In this document: piece by piece, positions 1-11,596 of the stretch
Numbering within the stretch: the first letter of the stretch is position 1
How the letters are laid out: the number at the start of each line of letters is the position of its first letter
Assembly (NCBI GenBank): GCA_014155875.1
Contig: JACEFZ010025123.1
Coordinates: forward strand, 279,501 to 343,500
Source of the DNA: Cepaea nemoralis
Taxonomy: Eukaryota > Mollusca > Gastropoda > Stylommatophora > Helicidae
Length of the DNA stretch: 64,000 nucleotides
Direction: 5' to 3'
Notes under the pieces: model-generated
Database searches by the model: none
What the model saw: only the letters and a program-made list of their open reading frames with translations
Told to the model about the DNA's origin: nothing
Made by a program: the position numbers and the translations under genes

Positions 1-200
1 TTTGCCTTTGCGATGAAACCGCAACCACTATGTCTGTTTCTCACCACTGACCCATTGGTGTACATCACTATGTCACCTTGATGTGTGTTGCTCTGGATCA
101 GTTGTTGCACCTCAAACTCTGTTTAGCCTGCTGCCCATTCTCTGCACTCTCGACCCAGTGTTATTATTACATTGTGCCAGTCCGACACGTCTTCTGGTAC
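1..200. other. unassigned left edge
   Basis: No coding frame or repeat that I recognise is visible here. It adjoins the 3' side of a minus-strand RTE reverse-transcriptase fragment and could be an older, decayed repeat. Confidence 0.3.
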
Positions 201-725
201 TTAAACCCACTTGTTTCCATCTGATGTTATAAATGTTCCTAGAAATTTAAAACTATCCACTTGGTGAAGAATTTTCCCTTCTGTCTCTGTTTCACATTTG
301 GGTGTCAACTGTTTCTTTGATATCACCATTGTTACCGTTTTCTTGATATTCAAGGACAGTCCTTTCTTTGCACTCTCTGTTACTACAGTGTCCAATAATT
401 GTTGTAGATCTGTTGCATTATCCGCTATGAATACTGTGTCATCTGCATAGCGAATATTATTTATATTATAACCTCCAAATATTATTCCTGGCTTGTCTTT
501 GATCTCTCTCATTATAACTTCGCTATAGAGGGAGAAGAGATCCGGTGACAAAACACATCCCTGTCTTACTCCCAACTTTATGTGTTCATAATTTCCTTCA
601 TTTCCCATTTTAATTGCTGCTGTTTGGTTACAGTAAATATTTTTTTATTATTCTGAGATCTTTCCCATCAATGTTAATATCTTCCAACATTTTAATCAGT
701 TCATCATGTTTTACTTTATCAAATG
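201..725 (-). pseudogene. RTE-type LINE reverse transcriptase fragment
   Basis: The minus strand encodes a reverse-transcriptase core. Positions 201-608 are open and contain GVRQGCVLSPDLFSLYSE (motif B region) and NNIRYADDTVFIA (catalytic YADD). A K-F-LG-I motif lies near the C-terminal end. Upstream on the minus strand (609-725) the frame continues with stops and includes AFDKVKHDELI, which matches motif A. The same signatures occur in the other RTE copies of this window, near 35.8 kb, 56.5 kb and 61.9 kb. The copy is truncated at both ends: it meets a different repeat at about 725 and has no endonuclease or 3' tail. It is a dead fragment, probably intronic or just upstream of the claudin-like gene. 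Confidence 0.85.
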
Positions 726-855
726 CACTAACAATTGTGGAAGATACAGGAATCGAAACAGCGCACTGTCAACATTCAGTCGATATATTGTACTACGGCA
801 GTCCAGGGTAGTTCATTTCAGACGATGTAGTGTACCATGGCAGTGAATGGGATAA
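726..855. repeat. partial end of TTAA inverted-repeat element family
   Basis: This stretch resembles the right end of the 23265-24342 element. Both contain a run on the pattern ACTCAACATTCAGYC, then CGGCAGT-TAGGGTAGTTCA, then GGCAGTGAAT. Only one end is present, so it is a decayed or truncated copy. Confidence 0.5.
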
Positions 856-1341
856 GATTAGATGCCTAGTCATCTTGGATAAGTTTGACAAACAAGAGGT
901 CCTATGTGCAGTTTTGTTTTGTAAAAATCCTATGACCATTGGAAGTCATAATAAGCAGACCAGAAGACTGTTGCTCTGGAAATGTTGCCAGGGTATACTA
1001 AAAACCCTGCCATGAATAAAGAGAGCTCATTAGCTAGGATGGAATCTGGTCTAGAAGAATTAAACCTTACACAAATGCATGCCAGAGTTAGACATACAAA
1101 TTGGGACGTCTGTAACATTGCTCTCTCTATCTCTGTCTCTCTCTTTCTGAGATGGTATATCATAATTGATTGAGGAACAAAAACTAACTGAATTTTAAAT
1201 ATCATATAAATGTCACATGTTCAGTGTTCTTTCTTTGTTATGATAACTGTAAATATATTGACACATGTTTTAAATGTTTATCTCTTGTGTAGTCTTACAA
1301 CTCTCTCTCTCTCCCCACACACACACGCATGCACGCACGCA

Positions 1342-1343
<2 letters not shown>
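856..1343. other. no recognised gene; short simple-sequence stretches
   Basis: I see no supported coding region. Short CT-rich and CA-rich runs appear near 1120-1145 and 1310-1343, leading into the long TC array. Confidence 0.4.

Positions 1344-1433
<90 letters not shown>
1344..1433. repeat. (TC)n microsatellite
   Basis: About 90 bp of nearly uninterrupted TC dinucleotides, preceded by CA/CG-rich dinucleotides. The open frames across it are artefacts of the repeat. Confidence 0.98.
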
Positions 1434-1436
<3 letters not shown>

Positions 1437-1711
1437 GATGTTGGCACTTACTTGAGATTAGAATCAAACTTTGTAGTCACCAGGTTATTAGTACTCTGTT
1501 TCATTTAGTGCCAGGTGTGCTTGCTTGCTTGCTTGTGTTTGTTGGCTTGAGCTCCAACGCAAAGTCCTGTATGTCGGATGAAAGCATCCTGTTGTCCAAC
1601 ATCAGTGTGATGTCATATAGGACCTGAGATTTGCGTGAGTATCCGTTGTCCCATGTCTGGGTTATTGACAAGTGCCAGGTGTATTAGTTAATTGTCTTCT
1701 TGTTTCTGCAG

Positions 1712-1871
1712 CTCACCATTGATGAGTTTGCTAAATTTTTTGGAGACAAAATTCCATTCATTGGTGAAGCAAAACTTGCCTCTTGGAATGGTGGTCTTTG
1801 GTGGTTCTGTTACAGTGCTCTTGGCCAGCAAGAGTGTGATGTGTACAACTTTGGAGACAATAAGCAATCTG
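1712..1871 (+). CDS. claudin/PMP22-like four-TM protein, internal exon A
   Basis: This is the first visible exon of a gene whose last three exons lie at 12030, 17526 and 22407. It is bounded by an acceptor (TTTCTGCAG before 1712) and a donor (GTGAGT at 1872), and ends in phase 1. It encodes 53 residues from LTIDEFAKFFGDK to GDNKQS. The segment W-N-G-G-L-W-W-F-C, eight residues, then C matches the first extracellular loop signature of the claudin/PMP22/EMP superfamily (W-GLW-C-X8-10-C). In that family the two cysteines are disulphide-linked and the protein acts at epithelial junctions or in membranes. The first transmembrane helix normally precedes this motif. I found no exon for it between 1 and 1711, so the start of the gene probably lies outside the window. 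Family membership is well supported; the specific role (barrier, pore or other) cannot be told. Confidence 0.82.
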
Positions 1872-1989
1872 GTGAGTATTATTGAAATGTACTTAAACAT
1901 ACCATCTGGGTCATATTATCTGGGTCATGCAGGACCCAAGTTTCTTCACTCAACTACTGAGTTGAATACTTGAAATGACATTGAGCTGT

Positions 1990-3300
1990 GAATTTTTTTT
2001 GCATTGCTCTTTATCTGTGTTGGCACTGGCTATGTTGTGCAGTGCATCGTCATCATCAAGTACCCTGCCAGCTGGCCTAGGCGTTAATGTCTCTCCACTG
2101 ATCTGTCTTTGGTGTTCTGGATTAACTCTGCTGATGATATTCCTCCACGCCACAGTCTCAATCCATCCAGCATCATTTCTCTTGGTCTGCCTCTCATTCT
2201 TGACTACCCCACTCATACTTTTATGTAGAACAATTTCATTGACTAGCCTGTGCTTATTCTTTACACAACTCTGCCTACTTTTCACTTTTAATGACTTTAA
2301 CCAGGTTTTTGAAATAGCCAACTTTTGTGTCCATCTCTCTTTCCAAGTGCACTTTAAGACTAGGATGGGCAACCTTGTTCTTCTTGGCATTTTGCCATTT
2401 CCTTACAGCACCACGCTTATCCATCCAAGCCTTTTCCACCTCACAATTCTACCAAGGTGGCTGCTCCCAGCTTTTTTCCTGCCACGATGATTCCTGCTCT
2501 TGTGGCGCCTTATTTTACTCACCACATCTTGCCCTGAATCGTCATACTTGAAGGTCTTGGCTGTTGACTTGTGCTGCCTGGTTCTGCCTTTCTCCACCAA
2601 TATGCTGAAAGGGTGGTGGTCGCTGCCATGGTGCCTTGGGACGCCCCATCAACACGCTGCTGTGAGTGAAGAACACTGTCCTCATCACCTGGACGACATG
2701 CTGTCCTGCTGACACAGCCACTGTTGATACAAACAAGGTCACTGGTTTCAAGTGCCGCCTCAAGCTCTTCCCCCTGTGTGTTGAAAGAAATGTTACCTCA
2801 TGATTTGCCTTTAGCATTGAATTCGCTGCAGAAGATGACATTCCTCTCATGACATAATATGTCACTCAGATACTGCCATCTCTGGGAATCCACACTCGCG
2901 TTACAGGCATAAACATTAACCAACACGAATGGTAGAGTGGAGTTAACTATAACAGCCTGTATTTGTATCTCATCACTGTCCCATCTGGACATGTCCAGCT
3001 CTAAAGCTACTATGCTGTCTGGAATCAGAATTGCCATTCCCAGGTGTCGCCTGTTGTAATAACATTTGAAACCGGCTAAATGGAGTGTATTAACACCCAG
3101 TCTCGTCTCCTGAAGCGCAACTATATTGTTCCTGTATGCCAGGCTTTCTAACAGTGGGCCTCGTTTTGCGCTGGCACAGTTACAATATAGAATAAGCCTG
3201 GTCTTGAGGCCCAGACTGTCGCATTTTCGCCAGTGACGCCTGGCTCCGGCCCTTCTCCCCTGTCGTTTACGTCTTGGACCTCGTCTAGTCGGTGGTTTCT
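1990..3300 (-). pseudogene. I-superfamily LINE, minus-strand truncated copy (copy 3)
   Basis: The minus strand carries an apurinic-like endonuclease related to the copies at 7.9 kb and 49 kb. Shared signatures are NNIVALQETRL, LAGFKCYYNRRHLG, FVLVNVYA and HERNVIFC. Further 3' the minus strand has KSMSGVVKN, which is also present after the endonuclease of copy 1 (near 9140). After that the match to copy 1 is lost, so reverse transcriptase and RNase H are missing. Frames shift several times (for example around 2800). The copy lies in the first visible intron of the claudin-like gene, antisense to it. At its 5' end it is joined in frame to an RTE-type endonuclease start. Confidence 0.8.
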
Positions 3301-3860
3301 TTACCCTTTGTACGGGACCCTCAGATGTTATAATGCCCATTCCTGTCCATCTGGTCTCACATATACCTAACAGGTTAATATTTAGTCTTCTCATTTCATT
3401 CTTAATGTTATCAAATTTTCCATCCCCACTCATAGTTCTTACATTCCAAGTTCCTACTTTCAGTGTTGATATTCTTTTGCACTGAGTCGCCTGCTGACGG
3501 TCTGGAGTCACCTGGTGCACATGACTACTACTACCGGATGAGACTGCTCCTATGGAGCACCCATTTACTCCGCTTCTCCAATTATCGATGAGATTGCAGT
3601 ACATGATATTCTTGGCATCTGTAAAGAAGGTTGTTTGCCTTTGCTTTCCTTCCAAGCAGTGACCATACTGGTCGATGACCGTAGCCATTGTCTCCCCCAA
3701 AAAGAGATCCTCTGCCTACCATCATGAAGCTGGAGACCATAACCTACAACTATCTGTTGGCTGCTCTTCAACTTCATCCACCACCTGCACCCATGGCTTC
3801 ACGTAATCCTAATCGGGGGTCTAAACGGGTACTCCACCTTGCCCAAGGATGTCCCCTAGG
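3295..3860 (-). pseudogene. RTE-type LINE 5' region and endonuclease start
   Basis: Minus-strand translation contains LKVGTWNVRTM and INLLGICETRWTGMG, the beginning of the RTE/BovB-like endonuclease (first catalytic strand and the E-T-R-W motif). The frame is open from 3700 and runs without a stop into the I-type endonuclease at about 3295-3337. The upstream part (3700-3860) is probable 5' leader and runs directly into the 21-bp minisatellite. Only the first part of the endonuclease is present. Confidence 0.75.
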
Positions 3861-3891
3861 CTAGCGGAGGGAAGGAGGCACCTTACCTCCC

Positions 3892-6800
3892 ACTGATAGC
3901 TGACATGAGTACACTGATAGCTGACATGAATATACTGATAGCTGACATGAATATACTGATAGCTGACATGAATACACTGATAGCTGACATGATTACACTG
4001 ATAGCTGACATGAATACACTGATAGCTGACATGATTACACTGATAGCTGACATGAATATACTGATAGCTGACATGATTGCACTGATAGCTGACATGAATA
4101 TACTGATAGCTGACATGAGTACATTGATAGCTGACATGAATACACTGATAGCTGACATGAATATACTGATAGCTGACATGAATATACTGATAGCTGACAT
4201 GAATATACTGATAGCTGACATGAATACATTGATAGCTGACATAAATATACTGATAGCTGACATGAATACACTGATAGCTGACATGAATATACTGATAGCT
4301 GACATGAATATACTGATAGCTGACATGAATACACTGATAGCTGACATGAGTACACTGATAGCTGACATGAATACACTGATAGCTGACATGAATACACTAA
4401 TAGCTGACATGAATACACTGATAGCTGACATGAATATACTGATAGCTGACATGATTATACTGATAGCTGACATAAATACACTAATAGCTGACATGATTTC
4501 TCTGATAGCTGACATGAATATACTGATAGCTGACATGAATACACTGATAGCTGACATGAGTACATTGATAGCTGACATGAATACACTGATAGCTGACATG
4601 AATATACTGATAGCTGACATGAATATACTGATAGCTGACATGAATACACTGATAGCTGACATGAGTACATTGATAGCTGACATGAATACACTGATAGCTG
4701 ACATGAGTACATTGATAGCTGACATGAATACACTGATAGCTGACATGAATACACTGATAGCTGACATGAATACACTGATAGCTGACATGAGTACATTGAT
4801 AGCTGACATGAATACACTGATAGCTGACATGAATACACTGGTAGCTGACATGAATACACTGATAGCTGACATGAGTACATTGATAGCTGACATGAATACA
4901 CTGATAGCTGACATGAATACACTGATAGCTGACATGAATACACTGATAGCTGACATGAGTACATTGATAGCTGACATGAATATACTGATAGCTGACATGA
5001 GTACACTGATAGCTGACATGAATATACAGATAGCTGACATGAATACACTGATAGCTGACATGAATATACTGATAGCTGACATGAATACACTGATAGCTGA
5101 CATGAATACACTGATAGCTGACATGAGTACATTGATAGCTGACATGAATACACTGATAGCTGACATGAATACACTGATAGCTGACATGAATACACTGATA
5201 GCTGACATGAATACACTGATAGCTGACATGAATACACTGATAGCTGACATGAATACACTGATAGCTGACATGAATACACTGATAGCTGACATGAATACAC
5301 TGATAGCTGACATGAGTACATTGATAGCTGACATGAATACACTGATAGCTGACATGAATATTCTGATAGCTGACATGAATACACTGATAGCTGACATGAA
5401 TATACTGATAGCTGACATGAGTACATTGATAGCTGACATGAATACACTGATAGCTGACATGAGTACATTGATAGCTGACATGAATACACTGATAGCTGAC
5501 ATGAATATACTGATAGCTGACATGAATATACTGATAGCTGACATGAATACACTGATAGCTGACATGAGTACATTGATAGCTGACATGAATACACTGATAG
5601 CTGACATGAATATACTGATAGCTGACATGAATACACTGATAGCTGACATGAATACACTGATAGCTGACATGAATACACTGATAGCTGACATGAGTACATT
5701 GATAGCTGACATGAATACACTGATAGCTGACATGAATATACTGATAGCTGACATGAGTACATTGATAGCTGACATGAGTACATTGATAGCTGACATGAAT
5801 ACACTGATAGCTGACATGAATATACTGATAGCTGACATGAATATACTGATAGCTGACATGAATACACTGATAGCTGACATGAATACACTGATAGCTGACA
5901 TGAATACACTGATAGCTGACATGAATACACTGATAGCTGACATGAATATACTGATAGCTGACATGAATACACTGATAGCTGACATGAATATATTGATAGC
6001 TGACATGAGTACATTGATAGCTGACATGAATACACTGATAGCTGACATGAATATACTGATAGCTGACATGAATACACTGATAGCTGACATGAATATACTG
6101 ATAGCTGACATGAATATACTGATAGCTGACATGAGTACATTGATAGCTGACATGAATACACTGATAGCTGACATGAGTACATTGATAGCTGACATGAATA
6201 CACTGATAGCTGACATGAATACACTGATAGCTGACATGAATATACTGATAGCTGACATGAATATACTGAAAGCTGACATGAATACACTGATAGCTGACAT
6301 GAATATACTGATAGCTGACATGAATACACTGATAGCTGACATGAATACACTGATAGCTGACATGAATATACTGATAGCTGACATGAATATACTGATAGCT
6401 GACATGAATACACTGATAGCTGACATGAATACACTGATAGCTGACATGAATATACTGATAGCTGACATGAATACACTGATAGCTGACATGAATACACTGA
6501 TAGCTGACATGAATATACTGATAGCTGACATGATTATACTGATAGCTGACATGAATACACTGATAGCTGACATGAATACACTGATAGCTGACATGATTAT
6601 ACTGATAGCTGACATGAATATACTGATAGCTGACATGATTATACTGATAGCTGACATGAATACACTGATAGCTGACATGAATATACTGATAGCTGACATG
6701 ATTATACTGATAGCTGACATGAGTACACTGATAGCTGACATGATTATACTGATAGCTGACATTAATACACTGATAGCTGACATGAATACACTGATAGCTG

Positions 6801-6919
6801 ACATGATTATACTGATAGCTGACATGAGTACACTGATAGCTGACATGATTATACTGATAGCTGACATGAGTACACTGATAGCTGACATGATTGCACTGAT
6901 AGCTGACATGAATACACTG
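3892..6919. repeat. 21-bp minisatellite, about 144 units
   Basis: The unit is ACTGATAGCTGACATGAATAC, given here as ACTGATAGCT + GACATGAATAC, with variants at four positions (AATAC, AATAT, AGTAC, ATTAT or ATTGC after GACATG, and CACTG or CATTG). The ATG at 3905 and the ATG at 6908 are exactly 143 periods apart, so there is no net indel over 3 kb. Because 21 is a multiple of three and the unit lacks stops in several frames, very long ORFs appear on both strands (heptads MNTLIAD on +, MSAISVF and YSCQLSV on -). These are properties of the repeat; nothing else supports translation. The array abuts RTE leader sequence on its left and unique intron sequence on its right. Confidence 0.98.
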
Positions 6920-7687
6920 ATGACTGATTACTCAGTGATGAGCATTGTGTGCTGTTTATGGGTTGTCCGGTCGTTCACCACAGGCAATGTGCTGGGTTTT
7001 TTTCTGCATATTTTAAAGTCTGAATTATGAGTTATGAGTACAGGTGTGACTTCTAGATAACTAGGAATATCCTGCGGTGGTGATTGTAACGATGACACTA
7101 CATTGTTTGGAGAAGCATGATTGTGCATGCTGCCTCCATGAACATGTTCAAGAAGATAAGGTATGGGTATATGTGATTGAGTCAGTTCGGAAATACATGG
7201 TTGCGACATCTGTGAATTTTGTGCCAGGTCATACGGACACCAAAGGACTTGTGAAATCAGACACTTTGCTGGTCCCTCGGCTATTCTAGAGTATGCATCA
7301 GTAGACATTGCAAATGTCATTAAACAGCTAGGTCAGACTTCTGATTTCTGTGATAATGGTAACACAACTACGCTACTAATAATGAGAGACGTTGGTGTTT
7401 GTCAAGCTTGGGTCTTGAGACGTGAAGGCTTTGTAAGGGGCACTAGGAAGTTGGTTACTGAGGATGAGATTTGAACAGAAAATGAAGTGCAGAAGAAGAA
7501 GATGTCAGTGTTAGGAATTTTAATTGTACCTCTGATACATAACAATTTCTGGTCTTACAAGGAATTAGAAATTGGATCCCCCTGGTGTGTCACTAGTGTC
7601 CTAGCTCTTACTTCACTCCTGTATGACACTGGCAGAAGGAAAAAACAGGACAGTGTTGACAGGTGTGCTACAAGTATATGCAGCATA
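6920..7687. other. intron sequence, no recognised gene
   Basis: This is unique-looking intron DNA between the minisatellite and the full-length LINE. Short ORFs are present but have no recognisable domains or splice context. Confidence 0.4.
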
Positions 7688-7700
7688 TATAATACCAATT
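7688..7700. repeat. target-site duplication, left copy
   Basis: The 13 bases TATAATACCAATT recur exactly at 11597-11609, flanking the I-type LINE. This is a perfect duplication typical of target-primed reverse transcription. Confidence 0.9.
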
Positions 7701-7892
7701 ATATTATATATATTAATTATATATATTATTTTGACTTCCGGTTTCAAGATGGCGACGGACGGTCGTGTTGTTTTGTGTTCGTTAACTTTTTCGCGTAGGG
7801 GATGGATTTATTCATCTCTTGCGTGTAATTGGTGTGCCAGGATGTAAAACCAGGAGTTTCTACTCAAGATCTGCGCTGGTGCTACGGAGTTC

Positions 7893-8510
7893 GTGCATCG
7901 AGCGAAGCCATCCTTGAGTGAATTTTCAGCAGCGTGTGTGGTTATCAGCAGTCTGTGTTTACGTTTTTTCAACATGGCGGAAGAACGTGTATTTTCCGAG
8001 CGGTCAGCAGTCAACATAACGAAGCGGCGTGGTAGCCGCGCAGGGACAAAGAAGCAAGGTAAGCGCTGTGGTTTGAGGCGTTTTAGACTCAAGTGTCACC
8101 GTCTAGGACTCAGGAATATCCGTATTCTATATTGGAACTGTGCCAGTGTAAAACAACGGGGCTCTATTTTAGAAACCCTAGTTTACAGGAACGACATTGT
8201 AGCACTCCAGGAGACGAGACTGGGCGATCAGCTACTCCGAATTGCCGGCTTCAAATGTTTCTACAACAGACGACATCTGGAAACGGCGATTCTCGTTCGC
8301 GACAGCATGGTGGCGTCAGAGCTAGACATGTCCAGTTGGGACAGTGACGATATACAAATACAGGCGTTGAGAGTTCATTCCAGTATACCATTCGTGTTGG
8401 TTAATGTTTATGCCCGCAATGCGAGTATGGACGCCCAGAAGTGGCAGTGCTTAAGTGGCATATTAGGCCACGAGAGAAATGTTATTTTCTGTGGTGACTT
8501 CAACTGCTAA
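7893..8510 (+). pseudogene. LINE copy 1: endonuclease part
   Basis: The open frame likely begins functionally at the ATG inside MAEERVFSERS (7974). A basic stretch (KRRGSRAGTKKQGKR) precedes ILYWNCAS, the first catalytic strand of exonuclease-endonuclease-phosphatase folds. It continues with DIVALQETRLG (catalytic E), FVLVNVYARNAS and HERNVIFCGDFN (catalytic D and N). One extra base relative to copy 2 at about 8508 (AACTGC versus AACGC) ends the frame just after GDFN. The remaining endonuclease (SAIDLALVS-like, then GHHGSDHHP) continues in other frames up to about 8740. Confidence 0.88.
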
Positions 8511-8687
8511 AGGCAGAGCATGGGGAAACACTTCCTCCAATACACAAGGGGAGGAGCTCGAGACTGCACTGGAAACCATCGACCTGGTTTGTATTAACAG
8601 TGGCTGTGTCACCAGGACAGCAAGCCAGTCCAGGCTGATGAGGACAGTGCTATTGATCTGGCGCTAGTTTCACCTTCACTCACTACA

Positions 8688-10430
8688 GTGTGTAGATGGG
8701 GTGTCCTAGGACACCATGGCAGCGACCACCACCCGTGCAGCATATTGGTGGAGAAAGGCAGAACCAGGCAGCACAAGCTAAAGGTAAAGACGTTCCAGTA
8801 TGACAGTACAGGGCAAGATGTGGTGAGTAAAATAAGACGTGACAAGCGCAGAACGTTTCAGGGCAGGAAAAAAAGCTGGGAGCAGCCACCGTGGTGGAGT
8901 TTCGAGGTGGAGAAGGCTTGGGTGGATAAGCGTAGTGCTGTAAGGAGATGGCAAAATGCCAAGAAGAACAGAGCTGGTCATCCCAGTCCCTGCTTGCACT
9001 TAGAAAGAGAGATGCACACAAAAGTAAGCTATTTCAAAAAACTGGTCATGGTGGTTAAAAGCGAAAAATGGGCAGAGGTGTGTCAAAGAGTAAGCACAGA
9101 CAAGTCACTGAAATTGTTCTGGCGACTACATAAAAGCATGAGTGGTGTAGTCAAGAATAAGAGCATTTCTGACTTCCAAGGTGCTGACCTCACCTGGCAG
9201 AGGACTGACGAGGACAAGGGCAAAGCCCTCTTTGAACGCTACCTTGAGCAGAGCAACCAGACAGACATGGGAGGCCGAAATCTGGCCAAGGAGGTCACCT
9301 CAGACAGATGCAAGGCCCAGAACACTTCGGATGAAGACACAGTGACAGTGAAAGAAATCAAGGCTGTGCTTCGACGATCAAAAAACAGTGCTCCAGGTCC
9401 TGATGGCATAAGATACGACGACATAAATAGGTGTACCGACAATGAGCTAGAGAAACTAGCAGACATGTACAACAACAGTATAGGGAGTGCTAGCATCAAG
9501 GAGGAATGGTTACACAGCTATCTGATTCCCTTGCCGAAGCCTGACAAAGACCACAAAAAAATTCAGGGATATCGAATTATAACCATGCAGAATACAATAG
9601 GCAAGCTGCTGGAGAAGGTAATTGCCAGGAAAATATCAAGCCAACTAGAGAGGCAAGGTGTTTTCCCACCTACCCTGGGTGGGTACCGTCCAAAAAGAGA
9701 AACCTGGACCAATGCAGCAGTCTTTGCCCATGATTTCTATGAAGGTTTCCACTCAGGCACTGAAACCGTTGCTGCAGCGATTGATCTTGAGGACGCATAC
9801 AACAGAGTACCACTGGATTTTTTAATGGTTCAGCTTCTTGAACTAAACGTAAGTCCATTCCTCCTTAGTTGGATCGCTGCAGCCCTCTACCAACGGAAAG
9901 TAGTTTTTAGATGTGGCAGTTGGACTTCGGAACCAACAACAATATATCCTGGCCTACCACAGGGATCACCATTATCTCCGGTACTGTTCAACGCCTACAC
10001 AGTGAGAATCACCAGTGAGCAGATCACTGGACCTGGCAGGACATTGTCGTATGCCGATGATGTTTTAGTGTATCGTCAGGGTAAGGATAGAGAGGAGGTT
10101 GCTGTGGAACTACAAACCGAACTCAATCGCATAAGTACTTGGTGTGATGAAGCTGGGGCAATGGTCAACCCAACAAAGGCAACAGTGACTTGGTTCTCGT
10201 TGAATAATCATATTGTCAACAATCCAACACCAACTGTAATGCTGTGTTCAGAGACGGTGGAAAGAACACAGGCAATGAATTACCTGGGGATACGGTTTGA
10301 TCGAAGCCTTGCTTATAATGTGCACATAGACCAGGTGATAACAAAGGCCAAGCGGGGTTTGGCAGCGATGCGGGTGATGGCGGCAGCAAACTGTGAGCAG
10401 CGCCATCTATGTCTTCATGTACGAGGGGCT
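8688..10430 (+). pseudogene. LINE copy 1: endonuclease end and reverse transcriptase
   Basis: The frame starts in the last part of the endonuclease, with GHHGSDHHPCSILVEKG (S-D-H catalytic triad member). A linker region includes KSMSGVVKN. Then comes a complete reverse transcriptase: APGPDGIRYDDI and IPLPKPDKD (fingers), GYRPKRETW, AAIDLEDAYNRVPLDFL (motif A), GLPQGSPLSPVLFNAY (motif B), LSYADDVLVY (motif C, near 10050) and MNYLGIRFDR (thumb side). This is the longest LINE frame in the window. One extra base near 10414 relative to copy 2 shifts the frame and adds an unrelated C-terminus. In a living element this domain would copy the RNA at a nicked target. Confidence 0.9.
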
Positions 10431-11575
10431 GGTCATGTCTGTTTTGGAGTATGCAATGGCAATCCTGACTCTCAGCCATAAGCAGATAGAAAGGATGGAA
10501 AGGATACAGAATGAAGCTATGCGCATTATTCTTGGATGTACAAGAGATACAGCATGCAGGGCGATGCGCTACCTTCTTGATTTTCCAACCATTGAAGAGA
10601 GAGTACAAGTTTGCAGGGCACGCGCCTACCTCAGAATTAACGCAAACACACAACATCCACTGCATAGTGAAATTAGGAAGGTGAAGGGCAGCAGGTTAAA
10701 AAGAGGACGGTCGTGGATGGGTCAAGCCGAAGACATTCTTCAACAGGTGTGTTCACTTGAGGACTTAGAACCTGGCGAGGAGTGGGTGCAAGTGCCAACA
10801 GACTTCTGCACATCCTTTTCAGTTTGCATCCAACTAGATAGAAAATGCAGACAAGAAAATCCGGCTGCTGTGGAGGCTGAAGTACAAGCGTTGATTTTCG
10901 AGAATTCGCTAGACGGTGACGCGGTCATCTACACAGATGGGTCGGTCGTCTGACATGTGAGAAGCTCATGGGCCTTTACAGCTCGGGCCGGAGGGAGAAT
11001 TGTGAAGGAGGACTCTGGTGCTTTCACTGAAACCACAAGTAGCCTGACCATGGAAGTCATGGCAGTAAGTAAAGCAATAACATGGCTCGAGACACAGACA
11101 TTCACTAGGGCTTGTTTCCTTAGCGACTCAATGAACATGATCAAGAGGATAGAAGGAGGGGTCGATCCGAAGAGAATGGTTGCTGCCTCTGAAGCGGTCT
11201 CGGCTGGCAAAGATTAATTTCATCTTCGTGCCAGTTCATGCGGGAGTACAAGGAAATGAGCGGGCTGACAAGCTCGCAGGTGAGGCTACTGTGGAGGGCA
11301 GACGCGCCATGGACCAGGCTGACATTCTGAATGCTCTACGAGAAGTGAGACTTTTGCGAGAACCAAGTGATGACTGTGAATCTACAAAAATGGCCAGACT
11401 GCGGGAGCAGCAAATTAAAAGAGGGGTGGCCAAACAAGAACACTACGCAGGAAGCCAAAGAAGATTGATAAACCAACACAGAACTGGCGTCGTTAGCCGC
11501 TACACGCTGCGGGATTTGCTGAGGAGGGGATCCGAGCACTTATGGACTGAATGGTTCGATGTGCAACGAGGATGA
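10415..11575 (+). pseudogene. LINE copy 1: connector, RNase H and C-terminus
   Basis: After the frameshift the connector resumes (YEGLVMSVLEYAM, RIQNEAMRIILGC). RNase H begins with VIYTDGSVV (catalytic D). A TGA at 10951-10953 interrupts it, where copy 2 has CGA. RNase H then continues with SSWAFTARAG and AVSKAITWLE (catalytic E), shifts frame near 11180-11215, and ends with FVPVHAGVQGNERADKLAGEA (H, N and D of the C-terminal site). The C-terminus is TGVVSRYTLRDLLRRGSEHLW followed by a stop at about 11573. The layout equals copy 2 between 50.7 and 55.5 kb. Confidence 0.88.
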
Positions 11576-11596
11576 TCTGTCGACTAACTAACTAAC

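Larger units (their letters stand above)
7701..11596 (+). mobile_element. full-length, inactive I-superfamily LINE (copy 1)
   Basis: A 3.9-kb non-LTR retrotransposon flanked by a perfect 13-bp duplication. Order: AT-rich start, GC-rich leader (about 7735-7975, with ATGGCG triplets), AP-type endonuclease, reverse transcriptase, RNase H, and a tail of ACTA repeats after TCGACTAACT. EN-RT-RNaseH in one coding unit points to the I superfamily (I/Nimb/ingi-like groups). I see no separate gag-like ORF1 with CCHC knuckles. Compared with copy 2, the frame is broken near 8508, 8625-8640 and 10414, by a stop at 10951-10953, and again between 11150 and 11220. It cannot make a full protein. It lies in the first visible intron of the claudin-like gene, in the same orientation. 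Confidence 0.93.

Noticed and set aside
1210..1467. Ser/Leu-rich or Arg/Glu-rich ORFs
   Set aside because: Translation of the TC microsatellite only.
3883..7030. Very long repetitive ORFs on both strands (1041, 1008 and 680 codons)
   Set aside because: They come from a 21-bp unit without stops. Similar length on both strands and lack of any other gene signal point to the repeat itself.
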